The notes under the pieces: generated by a model
The model's input: the letters and a program-made list of their open reading frames with translations, nothing else
Told to the model about the DNA's origin: nothing
Databases searched by the model: none
Made by a program: the position numbers and the translations under genes
Shown here: positions 17,659 to 25,909 of the stretch, piece by piece
Position numbering within the stretch: the first letter of the stretch is position 1
How the letters are laid out: every line of letters starts with the position of its first letter
Assembly: GCF_002911665.1 (NCBI RefSeq)
Contig: NZ_MTBP01000002.1
Span: forward strand, 310,001 to 374,000
Reading direction: 5' to 3'
Source: Actinomadura rubteroloni
GTDB lineage: Bacteria; Actinomycetota; Actinomycetes; Streptosporangiales; Streptosporangiaceae
Length of the DNA: 64,000 bases

Positions 17659-18962
17659 GACGGGACCTTCCAGTCGAAGCGGGCCGTGACGGCGGCGCCG
17701 TGCGCGGGCAGGTCCTCGGCCTCGGCGAGCACGACGACGCGCGCGGCGGCGTCGGCGAGCGCGGCCTCGTCGTAGCGGACGACGTGGACGCCGCGCAGGA
17801 ACGACTGCACCGACAGCCCCGAGGAGTGGCACGCGCAGCCGCCCGTGGGCAGGACGTGGTTGGACCCGGCGAGGTAGTCGCCGAGCGACACCGGCGCGTG
17901 CGGGCCGACGAAGATCGCGCCCGCGTTGCGGACCCGCGCGGCCACGGCGTCGGCGTCGGCGGTCTGGATCTCCAGGTGCTCGGCGGCGTAGGCGTCCACG
18001 ACCCTGAGCCCGGCGGCGACGTCGTCCACCAGCACGATGCCCGACTGCCGTCCGGCGAGTGCGGCCGTGATCCGCTCATGGTGCTTGGCGCGGGCGACCT
18101 GGGCCTTCAGCTCGGCCTCGACCGCGTCGGCGAGCGCGGGCGCGTCGGTGACGAGGACGGCGGCGGCGAGCGTGTCGTGCTCGGCCTGGCTGATCAGGTC
18201 GGCGGCGACGTGGACGGGGTCGGCGGTCGCGTCGGCGAGGATCGCGATCTCGGTCGGCCCGGCCTCGGAGTCGATGCCGATGACGCCCTTGAGCAGCCGT
18301 TTGGCGGCGGCGACGTAGACGTTGCCGGGCCCGGTGACGAGGTCGGCGCGCGGGCACTGGTCGGTGCCGTAGGCGAACATCGCGATCGCCTGGGCGCCGC
18401 CGACGGCGTGCACCTCCTCGACGCCGAGCAGCGCGCACGCGGCGAGGATCGTCGGGTGCGGCAGGCCGCCGAACTCCTTCTGCGCGGGCGAGGTCACGGC
18501 GAGCGAGCCGACCCCGGCCTCCTGCGCGGGCACGACGTTCATGACGACGCTGGACGGGTACACGGCGCGTCCGCCCGGCACGTACAGGCCGACGCGGTCC
18601 ACCGGGATCCACCGCTCGGTGACGGTGCCGCCCGGCACGACGTTCGTGGTGACGTCGGTGCGGCGCTGGTCGCGGTGGACGAGCCGGGCCCGCCGGATCG
18701 ACTCCTCCAGCGCGTCGCGGACGGGCGCGGGCAGCGCGGCGAGCGCGGCGTGGATCTCGGCGACCGGGACGCGGCTGTGCTCCCGGTCCACCCCGTCGAA
18801 CGCGCGGGTGTGCTCCCGGACCGCCGCCGAGCCGCGATGGCGGACGTCGTCGCAGATGGGCCGCACCTTGTCCAGGGCGGCCTCGACGTCGAGATCGGCG
18901 CGGGGCAGCACGGAGCGCAGGTCGCCGGGGAGCGAGCCGCGCAGGTCGATACGGGAGATCAC
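17655..18962 (-). CDS. hisD: Histidinol dehydrogenase
   Basis: A 435-residue zinc enzyme that oxidises histidinol to histidine in two NAD-dependent steps. Landmarks are [39 protein letters not shown]-like [29 protein letters not shown] (zinc ligands) and [17 protein letters not shown]. First gene of the his operon. The GTG at 18962 has no ribosome-binding site, but a TAGACT box ends six bases before it, so a leaderless mRNA is likely. Confidence 0.97.
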   Translation of the reverse strand: MISRIDLRGSLPGDLRSVLPRADLDVEAALDKVRPICDDVRHRGSAAVREHTRAFDGVDREHSRVPVAEIHAALAALPAPVRDALEESIRRARLVHRDQRRTDVTTNVVPGGTVTERWIPVDRVGLYVPGGRAVYPSSVVMNVVPAQEAGVGSLAVTSPAQKEFGGLPHPTILAACALLGVEEVHAVGGAQAIAMFAYGTDQCPRADLVTGPGNVYVAAAKRLLKGVIGIDSEAGPTEIAILADATADPVHVAADLISQAEHDTLAAAVLVTDAPALADAVEAELKAQVARAKHHERITAALAGRQSGIVLVDDVAAGLRVVDAYAAEHLEIQTADADAVAARVRNAGAIFVGPHAPVSLGDYLAGSNHVLPTGGCACHSSGLSVQSFLRGVHVVRYDEAALADAAARVVVLAEAEDLPAHGAAVTARFDWKVPS

Positions 18963-18968
18963 GGCCCC

Positions 18969-18974
18969 AGTCTA
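18969..18974 (-). promoter_or_regulatory. -10 box of the his operon (leaderless)
   Basis: Minus-strand TAGACT followed by six bases and then the hisD GTG. No clear -35 box. No his leader peptide with a run of His codons is seen. Confidence 0.55.
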
Positions 18975-19020
18975 CGGAGCCCCGGGACGCCGCCGCGCCT
19001 CGTCTCACGTGCCGAGACCG

Positions 19021-19824
19021 TCACACCAGGAGGTCTCCGGAGAGAACGGTCACGGCACGTCCGGTGAGGACGACGCGGTCCCCCGCGAGCCGGACGCCGA
19101 CCCGTCCGCCGCGCGCCGACGCCTGGTACCCGGTGAGGGCGTCACGGCCCAGGCGCTCCGCCCAGTAGGGGGCGAGGGCGCAGTGGGCGGAGCCGGTGAC
19201 GGGGTCCTCGGCGTCGCCGGGCAGGGAGCGCGGCGCGAACGTGCGGGACACGAAGTCGTGGTCGGCGCCGGGGTCCGCGGGCGCGGTGACGATCACGAGC
19301 CGGGCGTCGGCGCCGGCCAGGTCGGCGATGCCGGGCGCGACGGCGCGCACGGCCGCCGCGTCGGGCAGCTCGACCACCCAGTCGTTCAGGGCGTTGCGGC
19401 CCGTCCAGCCGAACGGTGTTCCAAGCGCGGCGAACTCGGCGGGCGCCGGGGCCGCGACGGGCGGGCCGGCCGGGAAGTCCATCTCCAGCGCGCCCTCCGC
19501 GCCCGGACGGACGGTCAGGATCCCGCTGCGCAGCGTCCGGAACCGGATCTCGTCCCCGGCGGCCACGACGCCGTCGTGGTAGAGCGTGTGGGCGGTCGCG
19601 AGCGTGGCGTGCCCGCACAGCGCCACCTCGTTCAGCGGCGTGAACCAGCGCAGCTCGAACGTCCCGTCGTCCGCGCGCCGGACGAACGCCGTCTCCGAAT
19701 GCCGCATCTCGGCGGCGACGTCCTGCATCCACGCCGCGTCGGCGGGGGCGTCGAGCAGGCAGACGGCGGCCGGGTTGCCGCTGAAGGGCCGGTCGGTGAA
19801 GGCGTCCACGACGGAGATCCTCAT
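19021..19824 (-). CDS. PhzF-family isomerase/epimerase-like protein
   Basis: A 267-residue protein of the diaminopimelate-epimerase fold. It has the PhzF hallmarks: VVDAFTDRPFSGNPAAV at the N-terminus, SETAFV with the catalytic Glu (about residue 44), ELRWFTPLNEVALCGHATLA and EDPVTGSAHCALAPYWA. PhzF acts in phenazine synthesis, but most genomic homologues stand alone and have unknown substrates; no phenazine genes are nearby. A minus-strand TAGCCT (19832-19837) seven bases before the ATG suggests a leaderless transcript. It is divergent from the Lon-N gene. Confidence 0.9.
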   Translation of the reverse strand: MRISVVDAFTDRPFSGNPAAVCLLDAPADAAWMQDVAAEMRHSETAFVRRADDGTFELRWFTPLNEVALCGHATLATAHTLYHDGVVAAGDEIRFRTLRSGILTVRPGAEGALEMDFPAGPPVAAPAPAEFAALGTPFGWTGRNALNDWVVELPDAAAVRAVAPGIADLAGADARLVIVTAPADPGADHDFVSRTFAPRSLPGDAEDPVTGSAHCALAPYWAERLGRDALTGYQASARGGRVGVRLAGDRVVLTGRAVTVLSGDLLV

Positions 19825-19867
19825 GGCCGTGAGGCTAGCCCAGCTTCAGCATGTGAGATTTCGACGG

Positions 19868-19896
19868 TTCGTCCCGTCGCGGCCCCGCCGTACCCT
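19868..19896 (+). promoter_or_regulatory. Promoter of the Lon-N gene
   Basis: TTCGTC (19868-19873), a 17-base spacer and TACCCT (19891-19896), giving a leader of about 30 bases containing the GGAGG ribosome-binding site. Confidence 0.5.
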
Positions 19897-19932
19897 GGGC
19901 GGCGTCCCCCGAACCGACGACGGAGGTCCCCC

Positions 19933-20592
19933 GTGACCGAGCGGCTGCCGCTGTTCCCCCTGGGGACCGTGCTGTTCCCCGGCATGGCGCTGTCGCTCCG
20001 GGTGTTCGAGGACCGGTATCTCGCGCTCGTCCGCGACCTGCTGGACGGGCCGGGCCCGCGCCGGTTCGGCGTCGTCTCGATCGAGCTGGGCCATGAGGTC
20101 GGGCCGGGCGCGGCGCTGCGGCTCGCGGAGGTCGGGTGCGTGGCCGAACTGCGCGACGCGACGCTCCAGGCCGACGGCAAGTACGACGTCGCGGCGGTGG
20201 GCGGACGACGGTTCCGGATGAAGGGCACCGATTCGTCCCGTCCGTACCTGCGCGCCGAGGTGGAGTACCTGCCCGAGGAGGAGGGCGCCGAGGTGGACGC
20301 GGCGGCGGTCGCGGCGATGGCGGCCTTCCGCCGGTACCGGCGCGCGCTGGCCGCCGCCGGGGCGGGCATCGCGGACCCGACCGCGCCCGGCGACCGGGTG
20401 CGGCTGTCCTACGAGATCGCGGCGGCGGCCGTCCTGGACGGGCACGACAAGCGCCGCCTGCTGGCCGCCGAGGACGCCGCGCAGCGCCTGCGCGCCGCCC
20501 GGACGATGATCCGGCGCGAGACGCGGCTCCTGCGCGCCTTCCCGACCCTCCCCGGTACCGCGTTCCTGGACGGCTCGTTCCACCCAAACTGA
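19933..20592 (+). CDS. Lon N-terminal (substrate-binding) domain protein, no protease domain
   Basis: A 219-residue protein made only of the Lon substrate-binding domain: LPLFPLGTVLFPGMALSLRVFEDRYLALVRDLL at the start, FGVVSIELG, VAELRDATLQADGKYDVAAVGGRRFRM, then a helical tail. It has no ATPase or Ser-Lys protease domain, so it cannot degrade protein by itself. Such free-standing Lon-N proteins are common in actinobacteria and their role is unclear. The GTG at 19933 has GGAGG upstream; the in-frame extension before it shadows PhzF and is rejected. Confidence 0.88.
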   Translation: MTERLPLFPLGTVLFPGMALSLRVFEDRYLALVRDLLDGPGPRRFGVVSIELGHEVGPGAALRLAEVGCVAELRDATLQADGKYDVAAVGGRRFRMKGTDSSRPYLRAEVEYLPEEEGAEVDAAAVAAMAAFRRYRRALAAAGAGIADPTAPGDRVRLSYEIAAAAVLDGHDKRRLLAAEDAAQRLRAARTMIRRETRLLRAFPTLPGTAFLDGSFHPN

Positions 20593-20611
20593 CCGGGCAC
20601 ACTGGTCGCCC

Positions 20612-21100
20612 ATGGCGGCGAAGAACAAGGGCGGGACGCCCGCGACGGTCGCGGCGGCCCGCGCGGGCGTGGCGTTCACCCTGCACGAGTACACGGTCGA
20701 CCCGGGCGCCGGGTCCTACGGCGAGGCGGCGGCGGACGCGCTCGGCGTCCCGCGCGAGCGGCTGTTCAAGACGCTGGTGGCCGAGGTGGACGGCGCGCTG
20801 ACCGTCGCGATCGTCCCGGTGTCGGCGACGCTGGACCTCAAGGCGCTGGCGGCGGCGACGGGCGGGAAGCGGGCGGCGATGGCCGATCCGCGCGACGCCG
20901 AGCGCGCGACCGGCTACGTGGTGGGCGGGATCAGCCCGCTCGGGCAGCGGCGGCGCCTGCCGGCCGTGCTGGACGCGTCGGCGTCAGGGTTCGCGACCGT
21001 CTACGTCTCGGCGGGGCGGCGCGGACTCCAGATCGAGCTGGCCCCCGGCGACCTCGCCGGCCTCGCCGGCGCCGCGCTCGCCGCCGTCGCGCGGGGATAG
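20612..21100 (+). CDS. ybaK: Cys-tRNA(Pro)/Cys-tRNA(Cys) deacylase
   Basis: A 162-residue member of the YbaK/EbsC family that clears mischarged Cys-tRNA(Pro) in the cytoplasm. Motifs include FTLHEYTVDPGAGSYGEAAADALGV, RLFKTLVAEVDG with the key lysine, VPVSATLDLKALAAATGGKRAAMAD and TGYVVGGISPLGQRR. The C-terminus (last about 39 codons) overlaps the end of the opposite-strand DUF2567-like gene by 117 bases. A CACACT box (20598-20603) lies eight bases before the ATG, so it may have its own start downstream of the Lon-N gene. Confidence 0.93.
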   Translation: MAAKNKGGTPATVAAARAGVAFTLHEYTVDPGAGSYGEAAADALGVPRERLFKTLVAEVDGALTVAIVPVSATLDLKALAAATGGKRAAMADPRDAERATGYVVGGISPLGQRRRLPAVLDASASGFATVYVSAGRRGLQIELAPGDLAGLAGAALAAVARG

Positions 21101-21586
21101 CCGCTTGACGAACAGCTCCAGCACGCCGTAGAGCGCGACGGCCGCGATCGGCCAGAAGACGAGCAGCCCGGTGGCGCGCAGGTCGGCCACGCCGGTGACG
21201 GTCGCGCCGTCGGCGGCGTGCCCGAGCGCGCGGTGGTAGGAGCCGAGGCCGATCAGGTGGCCGGTGCGCCAGGCGAGGACGGCCGCCGCCGTGCCGCCGA
21301 CGGCCAGTCCGAGCAGCAGCGGGACGTCGTTGCCGCGTCCGCCCGCGAGGTAGGCGACGGCGCCGCAGGCGAGCCCGGCGACCACCGCGATCAGCGCGAA
21401 CCGCATGTCGGTGCCGATCGGGCCGCGGCTCTCGGGGTCGGCGAGGTACGGCGCGCCGCCCACGACGACGTACTTCACGGTCGGCGCGACGGCCCGCCAC
21501 AGCAGCCCCGCGAGGGGTCCGAGGACGGCGACGGCGAGACAGGTCGCGATCCACGTGCGCAAGGCCCTCACGACCGGTGCCCGCAC
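20984..21586 (-). CDS. DUF2567-like four-helix membrane protein
   Basis: About 200 residues with four hydrophobic segments (roughly 9-30, 62-82, 88-106, 142-160), an N-terminus MRAPVVRALRTW and a polar tail. The layout and N-terminus resemble actinobacterial DUF2567 proteins; function unknown. The GTG at 21586 has AGGAG eight bases upstream. The frame does not stop at the end of ybaK but runs 117 bases into it on the opposite strand, so the last 39 residues are the antisense of YbaK's C-terminus. Either this overlap is real or the gene lost an earlier stop. Confidence 0.68.
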   Translation of the reverse strand: MRAPVVRALRTWIATCLAVAVLGPLAGLLWRAVAPTVKYVVVGGAPYLADPESRGPIGTDMRFALIAVVAGLACGAVAYLAGGRGNDVPLLLGLAVGGTAAAVLAWRTGHLIGLGSYHRALGHAADGATVTGVADLRATGLLVFWPIAAVALYGVLELFVKRLSPRDGGERGAGEAGEVAGGQLDLESAPPRRDVDGREP

Positions 21587-21701
21587 CTCGTACGCTCCTG
21601 TCTACGTCCCGTTCCCGACGACGAAAGCCTAGCCCGCCCTGGTGACCCGAACGACAACCGGCAGGTGCCCGATTCCCGCCCCAGAACGGCCCGATCCCTG
21701 G

Positions 21702-21707
21702 GATAAT
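21702..21707 (+). promoter_or_regulatory. -10 box GATAAT of a near-leaderless gene
   Basis: GATAAT ends nine bases before the ATG at 21717, which has no ribosome-binding site. No clear -35. Confidence 0.5.
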
Positions 21708-21716
21708 GTGCCCGAC

Positions 21717-22412
21717 ATGTCCGGATTCAGCCCCGCCTTCGAGCGCCTCGGCGCAGCGCTCGCGGCCGTCGTCCTGCAGCAGCAGGAGACGCTCGCGGAG
21801 TTCCTGCCGCGCGAGGACTGGAGCGCCGACCTCACCGCCCGGACGTACACCAGCGGCGGCGTGACCGTCCGGGTCGCCCTGCTCGGCAGCTACGCCGCGC
21901 GGGAGCGGACCTGGCTGTGGGGCTGGGCCAACCCGCAGTTCGGCGCGGACCACCCGGCGGTCGTCCCGACCCTCGGCATCCGGACGCTCGGCGAGCGGCT
22001 CGGCATCCCCGAGTTCACCACGCCCGAGGTCGACCTCGGCTGGTACGAGGGGCCCGCCGGGCACGGCGGGGAGCTGGTCGCGATGGCGGCCGGGGGCGTG
22101 CTCGGCGGCGGCGGGTACATCGGGGCCGGGTACGACGGCGGCTCGGCGTACCTGCACGTGGACGACCCGCAGGCGCCGCCCGCCGCGTGGGACCCGGTGC
22201 CCGTCGCGCGCCTGCTGACCAGCGCGGTGAGCCTGTTCCCCGCCGACCCCCGGCTGACGCTGGCGCGGCTGCTGAGCCGCCACCGCGTCCCCTACCGGGA
22301 GACCGAGACGTCGATCGAGGCGCGTCCGCCGGGCGGCCCGGCCCGCGCCCATTTCGACGGGCGCGGCCGGTTCGCCGGCTGGGAGGCCGAGCTGACGGCG
22401 GTCCGCCGCTGA
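21717..22412 (+). CDS. DUF6882-like protein of unknown function
   Basis: A 231-residue soluble protein. It begins FSPAFERLGAALAAVVLQQQETLAEFLP and carries RTWLWGWANPQF, the aromatic WxWxWANP-type motif of DUF6882-like proteins, then a Gly-rich stretch GGGGYIGAGYDGG and a C-terminal FDGRGRFAGWEAEL. No catalytic residues are evident and the family role is unknown. I chose the ATG at 21717 because the GATAAT box sits just before it; an in-frame ATG at 21642 would put this box inside the gene. Confidence 0.68.
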   Translation: MSGFSPAFERLGAALAAVVLQQQETLAEFLPREDWSADLTARTYTSGGVTVRVALLGSYAARERTWLWGWANPQFGADHPAVVPTLGIRTLGERLGIPEFTTPEVDLGWYEGPAGHGGELVAMAAGGVLGGGGYIGAGYDGGSAYLHVDDPQAPPAAWDPVPVARLLTSAVSLFPADPRLTLARLLSRHRVPYRETETSIEARPPGGPARAHFDGRGRFAGWEAELTAVRR

Positions 22413-22428
22413 TCCGGCGGCCTGCCGA

Positions 22429-22484
22429 CACGGCCCTGAAAGCACGGGCCTGCTGACACGGGCCCGGTAGCACGGGCCTGGTAG
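22429..22484. repeat. Four tandem copies of a 14-base unit
   Basis: Four head-to-tail 14-base units of consensus CACGGGCCTGGTAG start at 22429, 22443, 22457 and 22471, with one to five differences each. They fill the gap between the DUF6882-like stop and the GNAT start, and the last copy could contribute a TAGACC -10-like box just before the GNAT gene. The copy number may vary between strains. Confidence 0.85.
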
Positions 22485-22495
22485 ACCTGACGGCC

Positions 22496-22933
22496 ATGAG
22501 CGCCGAGATCGTCCCGGTGGTGTCCGCCGCCGACCGCGAGCACGCCTACGCCGTCCGTTTCGCGGTGTTCGTCCGCGAGCAGGGCGTGCCGCCGGAGATC
22601 GAGCTGGACGCGGCGGACGCCGCCGCCGACCATCTGCTGGCCCGGATCGACGGCCGTCCGGCCGGGACGGTCCGGCTGCTGCGCCGCGACGGCACGGGCG
22701 TGCTCGGGCGGCTCGCCGTCCTGGCCGAGGCGCGCGGCACCGGCCTCGGGGCGGCGCTGGTCCGCGCCGTCGAGGACCGCGCCCGCGCGGCGGGCCTGAC
22801 GGCCGTCGAGCTGCACGCGCAGGTCGCGGCGCGCGGCTTCTACGAACGGCTCGGATACGAGGCGTTCGGCGCCGAGGACGAAGAGGCCGGCATCCCGCAC
22901 ATCTGGATGCGCCGCCGTATCGAAAACGACTGA
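22496..22933 (+). CDS. GNAT-family N-acetyltransferase
   Basis: A 145-residue acetyl-CoA-dependent acetyltransferase. The N-terminal AYAVRFAVFVREQGVPPEIELDAAD is typical of the ElaA-like branch; motif A is GVLGRLAVLAEARGTGLGAALVRAVEDRA with the RGTGLG acetyl-CoA loop; motif B contains LHAQVAARGFYERLGYEAFG. The acceptor is unknown. Located 83 bases after the previous gene, behind the 14-base tandem repeat. Confidence 0.9.
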   Translation: MSAEIVPVVSAADREHAYAVRFAVFVREQGVPPEIELDAADAAADHLLARIDGRPAGTVRLLRRDGTGVLGRLAVLAEARGTGLGAALVRAVEDRARAAGLTAVELHAQVAARGFYERLGYEAFGAEDEEAGIPHIWMRRRIEND

Positions 22934-23317
22934 AAATCGCGCCACCGATCCAGTGCGCCATTCCTAGTCCCTGCCTCCCAGACGTTATCCGGAACGTCGC
23001 GGGGGCCGCCGAATTCAGCTCCGGCCGCGAACTCGGAAAATCGCCGAACTGGCCCGTGCGGCACAGTGCCGAAGATCCAGAACACCCCGCCCGAGATGCG
23101 AGACTCATCCCCTGATGGCCTTCTGAGCTGCGTAAATGTCACCCCGGCGCCACCCCGAGGCCCGATCGACATACCCGTTAGATCCGTTATTCCGGAGCAA
23201 TACCGTACGCGGGACGGGCAAGAACCTGTCCGGGTGGTCACTTGAAGCCATCCCTGGGACGAGAGTGCACGGTGGTTCAATACCGTGGTCACCGTGCTTG
23301 TTTTAGCCTTCGGTGTC
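22934..23317. other. 384-base lower-GC intergenic region upstream of azlC
   Basis: No convincing gene; GC is visibly lower and no frame shows coding bias. It contains a perfect inverted repeat CGGCAC-A-GTGCCG at 23059-23071, and CACGGT-N8-ACCGTG at 23268-23287, the latter about 30 bases before the azlC start and close to a TAGCCT -10 box (23304-23309). The second repeat is a plausible operator for the amino-acid exporter. Confidence 0.45.
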
Positions 23318-24049
23318 ATGAGTGCTGCGGAGTATGCGGCAGGTGAGACCGGAACGCGAACCCGCGAGGCTAATGCCGTCAGGGACGGGCTCAACATCGG
23401 TTTCTCCTCCGGAATGACAGGGCTCGCCTGGGGTGCTGCGGCGATCCCGGCCGGGCTGTCCGTCCAGCAGGCGTGCGCGCTGAGCCTCCTGGCGTTCAGC
23501 GGCGCGTCCCAGTTCGCCATCGCCGGGGTCGTCAGCGGCGGCGGCGCGCTGTTCACCGGGACGCTCGGGGCCGTCATGCTCGCCGGGCGCAACGCCCTCT
23601 ACGGCCTGCGGCTCGCCGACCTGCTCCGGGTGCAGGGCTGGCGGCGGGCGATCTGCGCGCATTTCGTCATCGACGAGACCACCGCCGTCGCCACCGCGCA
23701 GCCCGACCGGGCCAGCGCCCGCGTCGGCTTCTTCGCGACCGGCATCCCGACCTACGCGCTGTGGAACCTCACGACGTTCATCGGCGCGATCGGCGCGACC
23801 CGGCTCGGCGATCCGGAGCGGTACGGGCTCGACCTGCTCGGCCCGGCGATGTTCCTCGGCCTGCTGTGGCCCCGGCTCACCGCCGGGGCCACCGAGGTCC
23901 GCGTCGCCGTGCTCGGCGCGCTGATCGCCGTCCTCGCCGTCCCGGTGCTCCCGACCGGCGTGCCGATCATGGTCGCGGCGTTCGCGGCGCTGCTCGGGCT
24001 GCGCGAGCGGCAGCGCGAGCGCGAGCGCGTGAAGGAGCCGGTCCGATGA
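23318..24049 (+). CDS. azlC: AzlC-family branched-chain amino acid exporter, large subunit
   Basis: A 243-residue polytopic membrane protein with the AzlC pattern: VRDGLNIGFSSGMTGLAWGAAA, QACALSLLAFSGASQFAIAGVVSGGG, MLAGRNALYGLRLA, CAHFVIDETTAVAT and a Pro-rich final helix. AzlCD pairs export branched-chain amino acids or analogues. The ATG at 23318 was preferred to an in-frame upstream start (23285) because TAGCCT lies eight bases before it. The last codons overlap azlD (ATGA). The C-terminal tail is Arg/Glu-rich. Confidence 0.9.
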   Translation: MSAAEYAAGETGTRTREANAVRDGLNIGFSSGMTGLAWGAAAIPAGLSVQQACALSLLAFSGASQFAIAGVVSGGGALFTGTLGAVMLAGRNALYGLRLADLLRVQGWRRAICAHFVIDETTAVATAQPDRASARVGFFATGIPTYALWNLTTFIGAIGATRLGDPERYGLDLLGPAMFLGLLWPRLTAGATEVRVAVLGALIAVLAVPVLPTGVPIMVAAFAALLGLRERQRERERVKEPVR

Positions 24050-24351
24050 GCGTCTGGATCGCCGTCACCGTCACCGGCGTCGGCTGCTACCTGCTGAAGC
24101 TCGCCGGGCTCGTCGCCCCGCAGCGCGTCCTGGACGACCCGCGCGTGCGGCGGTTCACCGAACTCGTCCCCGTCGCGCTGCTGGCGTCCCTGGTCGCGGT
24201 GCAGACCTTCACCACCGCCGGCGACCTGCGCCTGGACGGGGCCCGCGTCGCCGGGGTCACGGCGGCCGGGATCGCCTTCCTGCTGCGCGCCCCGTTCCTC
24301 GTCGCCCTCGTCACCGCCGCCGTCGTCGCCGCCGGGCTGCGGCTCCTGTGA
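24046..24351 (+). CDS. azlD: AzlD-family branched-chain amino acid exporter, small subunit
   Basis: A 101-residue membrane protein with three to four hydrophobic helices. It shows the family pattern GCYLLKLAGLVAPQRVLDDPRVRRFTELVPVALLASL followed by RVAGVTAAGIAFLLRAPFLVAL. It works with AzlC in amino-acid export. Starts with ATGA overlap to azlC and ends eight bases from the oppositely oriented rluD. Confidence 0.9.
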   Translation: MSVWIAVTVTGVGCYLLKLAGLVAPQRVLDDPRVRRFTELVPVALLASLVAVQTFTTAGDLRLDGARVAGVTAAGIAFLLRAPFLVALVTAAVVAAGLRLL

Positions 24352-24359
24352 CCGACCGT

Positions 24360-25289
24360 TCAGCCGTCCTCGGCGACCGCGTCCAGCGCCCGCGCCAGGT
24401 CGTCGGGATAGGGGCTCTCGAACTCCACCCAGCCGCCGTGCCCGGGATGCTCGAACCCGAGCCGGACCGCGTGCAGCCACTGGCGGCGCAGCCCGAGCCG
24501 CGCCGCGAGCGTCGGATCGGCGCCGTAGGCCAGGTCGCCCGCGATCGGGTGCCGGATCGCCGACATGTGCACCCGGATCTGGTGGGTGCGGCCGGTCTCC
24601 AGGTCGACGTCCAGCAGCGTGGCCGCCCGGAACGCCTCGACCGTGTCGTAGTGGGTGACCGACGGGCGTCCGCCCGCCACCACCGCGAACCGGCCGTCGC
24701 CCGACGGGTGCCGGTCGATCGGGGCGTCGACGGTCCCCCGGAACGGGTCCGGGTGGCCCTGCACGAGCGCCTGGTACCGCTTCTTGACCGTCCGCTCCTT
24801 GAACGCCCGCTTCAGCCGCGAGTACGCCGTCTCGCTCTTGGCGACCACCATCGCGCCCGTCGTGTTCGCGTCGAGCCGGTGGACGATCCCCTGCCGCTCG
24901 GCGGCGCCGCTCGTCGCGACGGTCCGCCCGGTGCCGAGCAGGCCGCCGAGGACGGTCGGGCCCGTCCAGCCGGTGGTCGGGTGCGCGGCGACGCCGGTCG
25001 GCTTGTTCACCACGACGATGTCGTCGTCCTCGTAGAGGATCCCGAGGCCCGCGACGGGCTCGGCGACCGGCGCGGGCGGGGCGGGCGGCGGCGGCAGCGT
25101 CACCTCCAGCCACGCCCCGGCGTGCAGCCGGTCGGACTTGCCGACCTCGCGGCCGTCCAGCAGGACGTCGCCCGCCGCGATGATGTCGGCGGCCCGGCCG
25201 CGCGACAGGCCGAACAGCCGGGACAGGGCCGCGTCGGCGCGCTCGCCCTCCAGCCCGTCGGGGACGGGCATGCTCCGCACGTCGCTCAC
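24360..25289 (-). CDS. rluD: RluA-family pseudouridine synthase (RluD-like)
   Basis: A 309-residue enzyme that isomerises uridines of 23S rRNA. The N-terminal S4 RNA-binding domain spans about residues 12-75 ([20 protein letters not shown] and [13 protein letters not shown]). The catalytic domain holds [18 protein letters not shown] with the essential Asp, followed by [24 protein letters not shown] and [10 protein letters not shown]. The GTG at 25289 overlaps the lspA stop by four bases (GTGA). The order lspA-rluD is conserved in bacteria. Confidence 0.94.
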   Translation of the reverse strand: MSDVRSMPVPDGLEGERADAALSRLFGLSRGRAADIIAAGDVLLDGREVGKSDRLHAGAWLEVTLPPPPAPPAPVAEPVAGLGILYEDDDIVVVNKPTGVAAHPTTGWTGPTVLGGLLGTGRTVATSGAAERQGIVHRLDANTTGAMVVAKSETAYSRLKRAFKERTVKKRYQALVQGHPDPFRGTVDAPIDRHPSGDGRFAVVAGGRPSVTHYDTVEAFRAATLLDVDLETGRTHQIRVHMSAIRHPIAGDLAYGADPTLAARLGLRRQWLHAVRLGFEHPGHGGWVEFESPYPDDLARALDAVAEDG

Positions 25290-25909
25290 CGGCTCTTCTC
25301 CTCCGGCGCGTCGTCGCGCTCGTCCGTTCCGTCGGCCGCGTCGCGGCCCGTCATGCGGGTGCCGTCGAGCTGGAGCCCGCGCGCCGCCAGCAGGACGGCG
25401 AGCACGCCGCCGCAGACGATCGCCGAGTCCGCCAGGTTGAACACGGGCCAGTGCGGCCACTCGATCCAGTCGACCACGTGGCCCTGGAACGGCGCGGGGG
25501 CGCGCAGGACGCGGTCGACGAGGTTGCCGAGCGCGCCGCCCAGCAGCAGCCCGAGGCACACGGCCCACGGGACGCTGCGCAGGTTGCGCGCCGTCCGGAC
25601 GATCGCGACGACCACGCCGCACGCGATCACGGTGAAGATGATCGTGTAGCCGGTGCCGATCGAGAACGCGGCCCCGCTGTTGCGGGTCTCGCGCAGCGTC
25701 AGCAGTCCGCCGAGCAGCCGGATGGGCGGCCGGTCCTGCAGGGTCGCCACGACGATGATCTTGGAGATGACGTCCAGGGCCAGCGCGGCGCAGGCCACCG
25801 CCACCAGCACGCCGACACGGCGCGGCCGAGGCGATCCCCCGGATCCCTCGGCCCCGCCCTTCTTCGGGTCAGTTGAGTCGCTCAGCGACGTTCCTCGCGT
25901 TGTTTGCAT
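25286..25909 (-). CDS. lspA: Lipoprotein signal peptidase (signal peptidase II)
   Basis: A 207-residue aspartyl protease of the membrane that removes signal peptides from lipoproteins. Four membrane helices are visible. Signature regions are [32 protein letters not shown] and [11 protein letters not shown]; the last two carry the catalytic Asp pair. A hydrophilic N-terminal extension (about 30 residues) and C-terminal tail are typical for actinobacteria. The ATG at 25909 lies within the end of the dksA-like gene (28-base overlap); the exact start is uncertain. Confidence 0.93.
   Translation of the reverse strand: MQTTRGTSLSDSTDPKKGGAEGSGGSPRPRRVGVLVAVACAALALDVISKIIVVATLQDRPPIRLLGGLLTLRETRNSGAAFSIGTGYTIIFTVIACGVVVAIVRTARNLRSVPWAVCLGLLLGGALGNLVDRVLRAPAPFQGHVVDWIEWPHWPVFNLADSAIVCGGVLAVLLAARGLQLDGTRMTGRDAADGTDERDDAPEEKSR

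Noticed and set aside
19021..19824. Phenazine gene cluster suggested by the PhzF homologue
   Set aside because: No other phz-type genes are nearby; solitary PhzF homologues are common and functionally undefined.
22934..23317. Possible decayed gene between the GNAT and azlC genes
   Set aside because: No frame gives recognisable protein segments or coding bias on either strand; it is treated as regulatory or spacer DNA.
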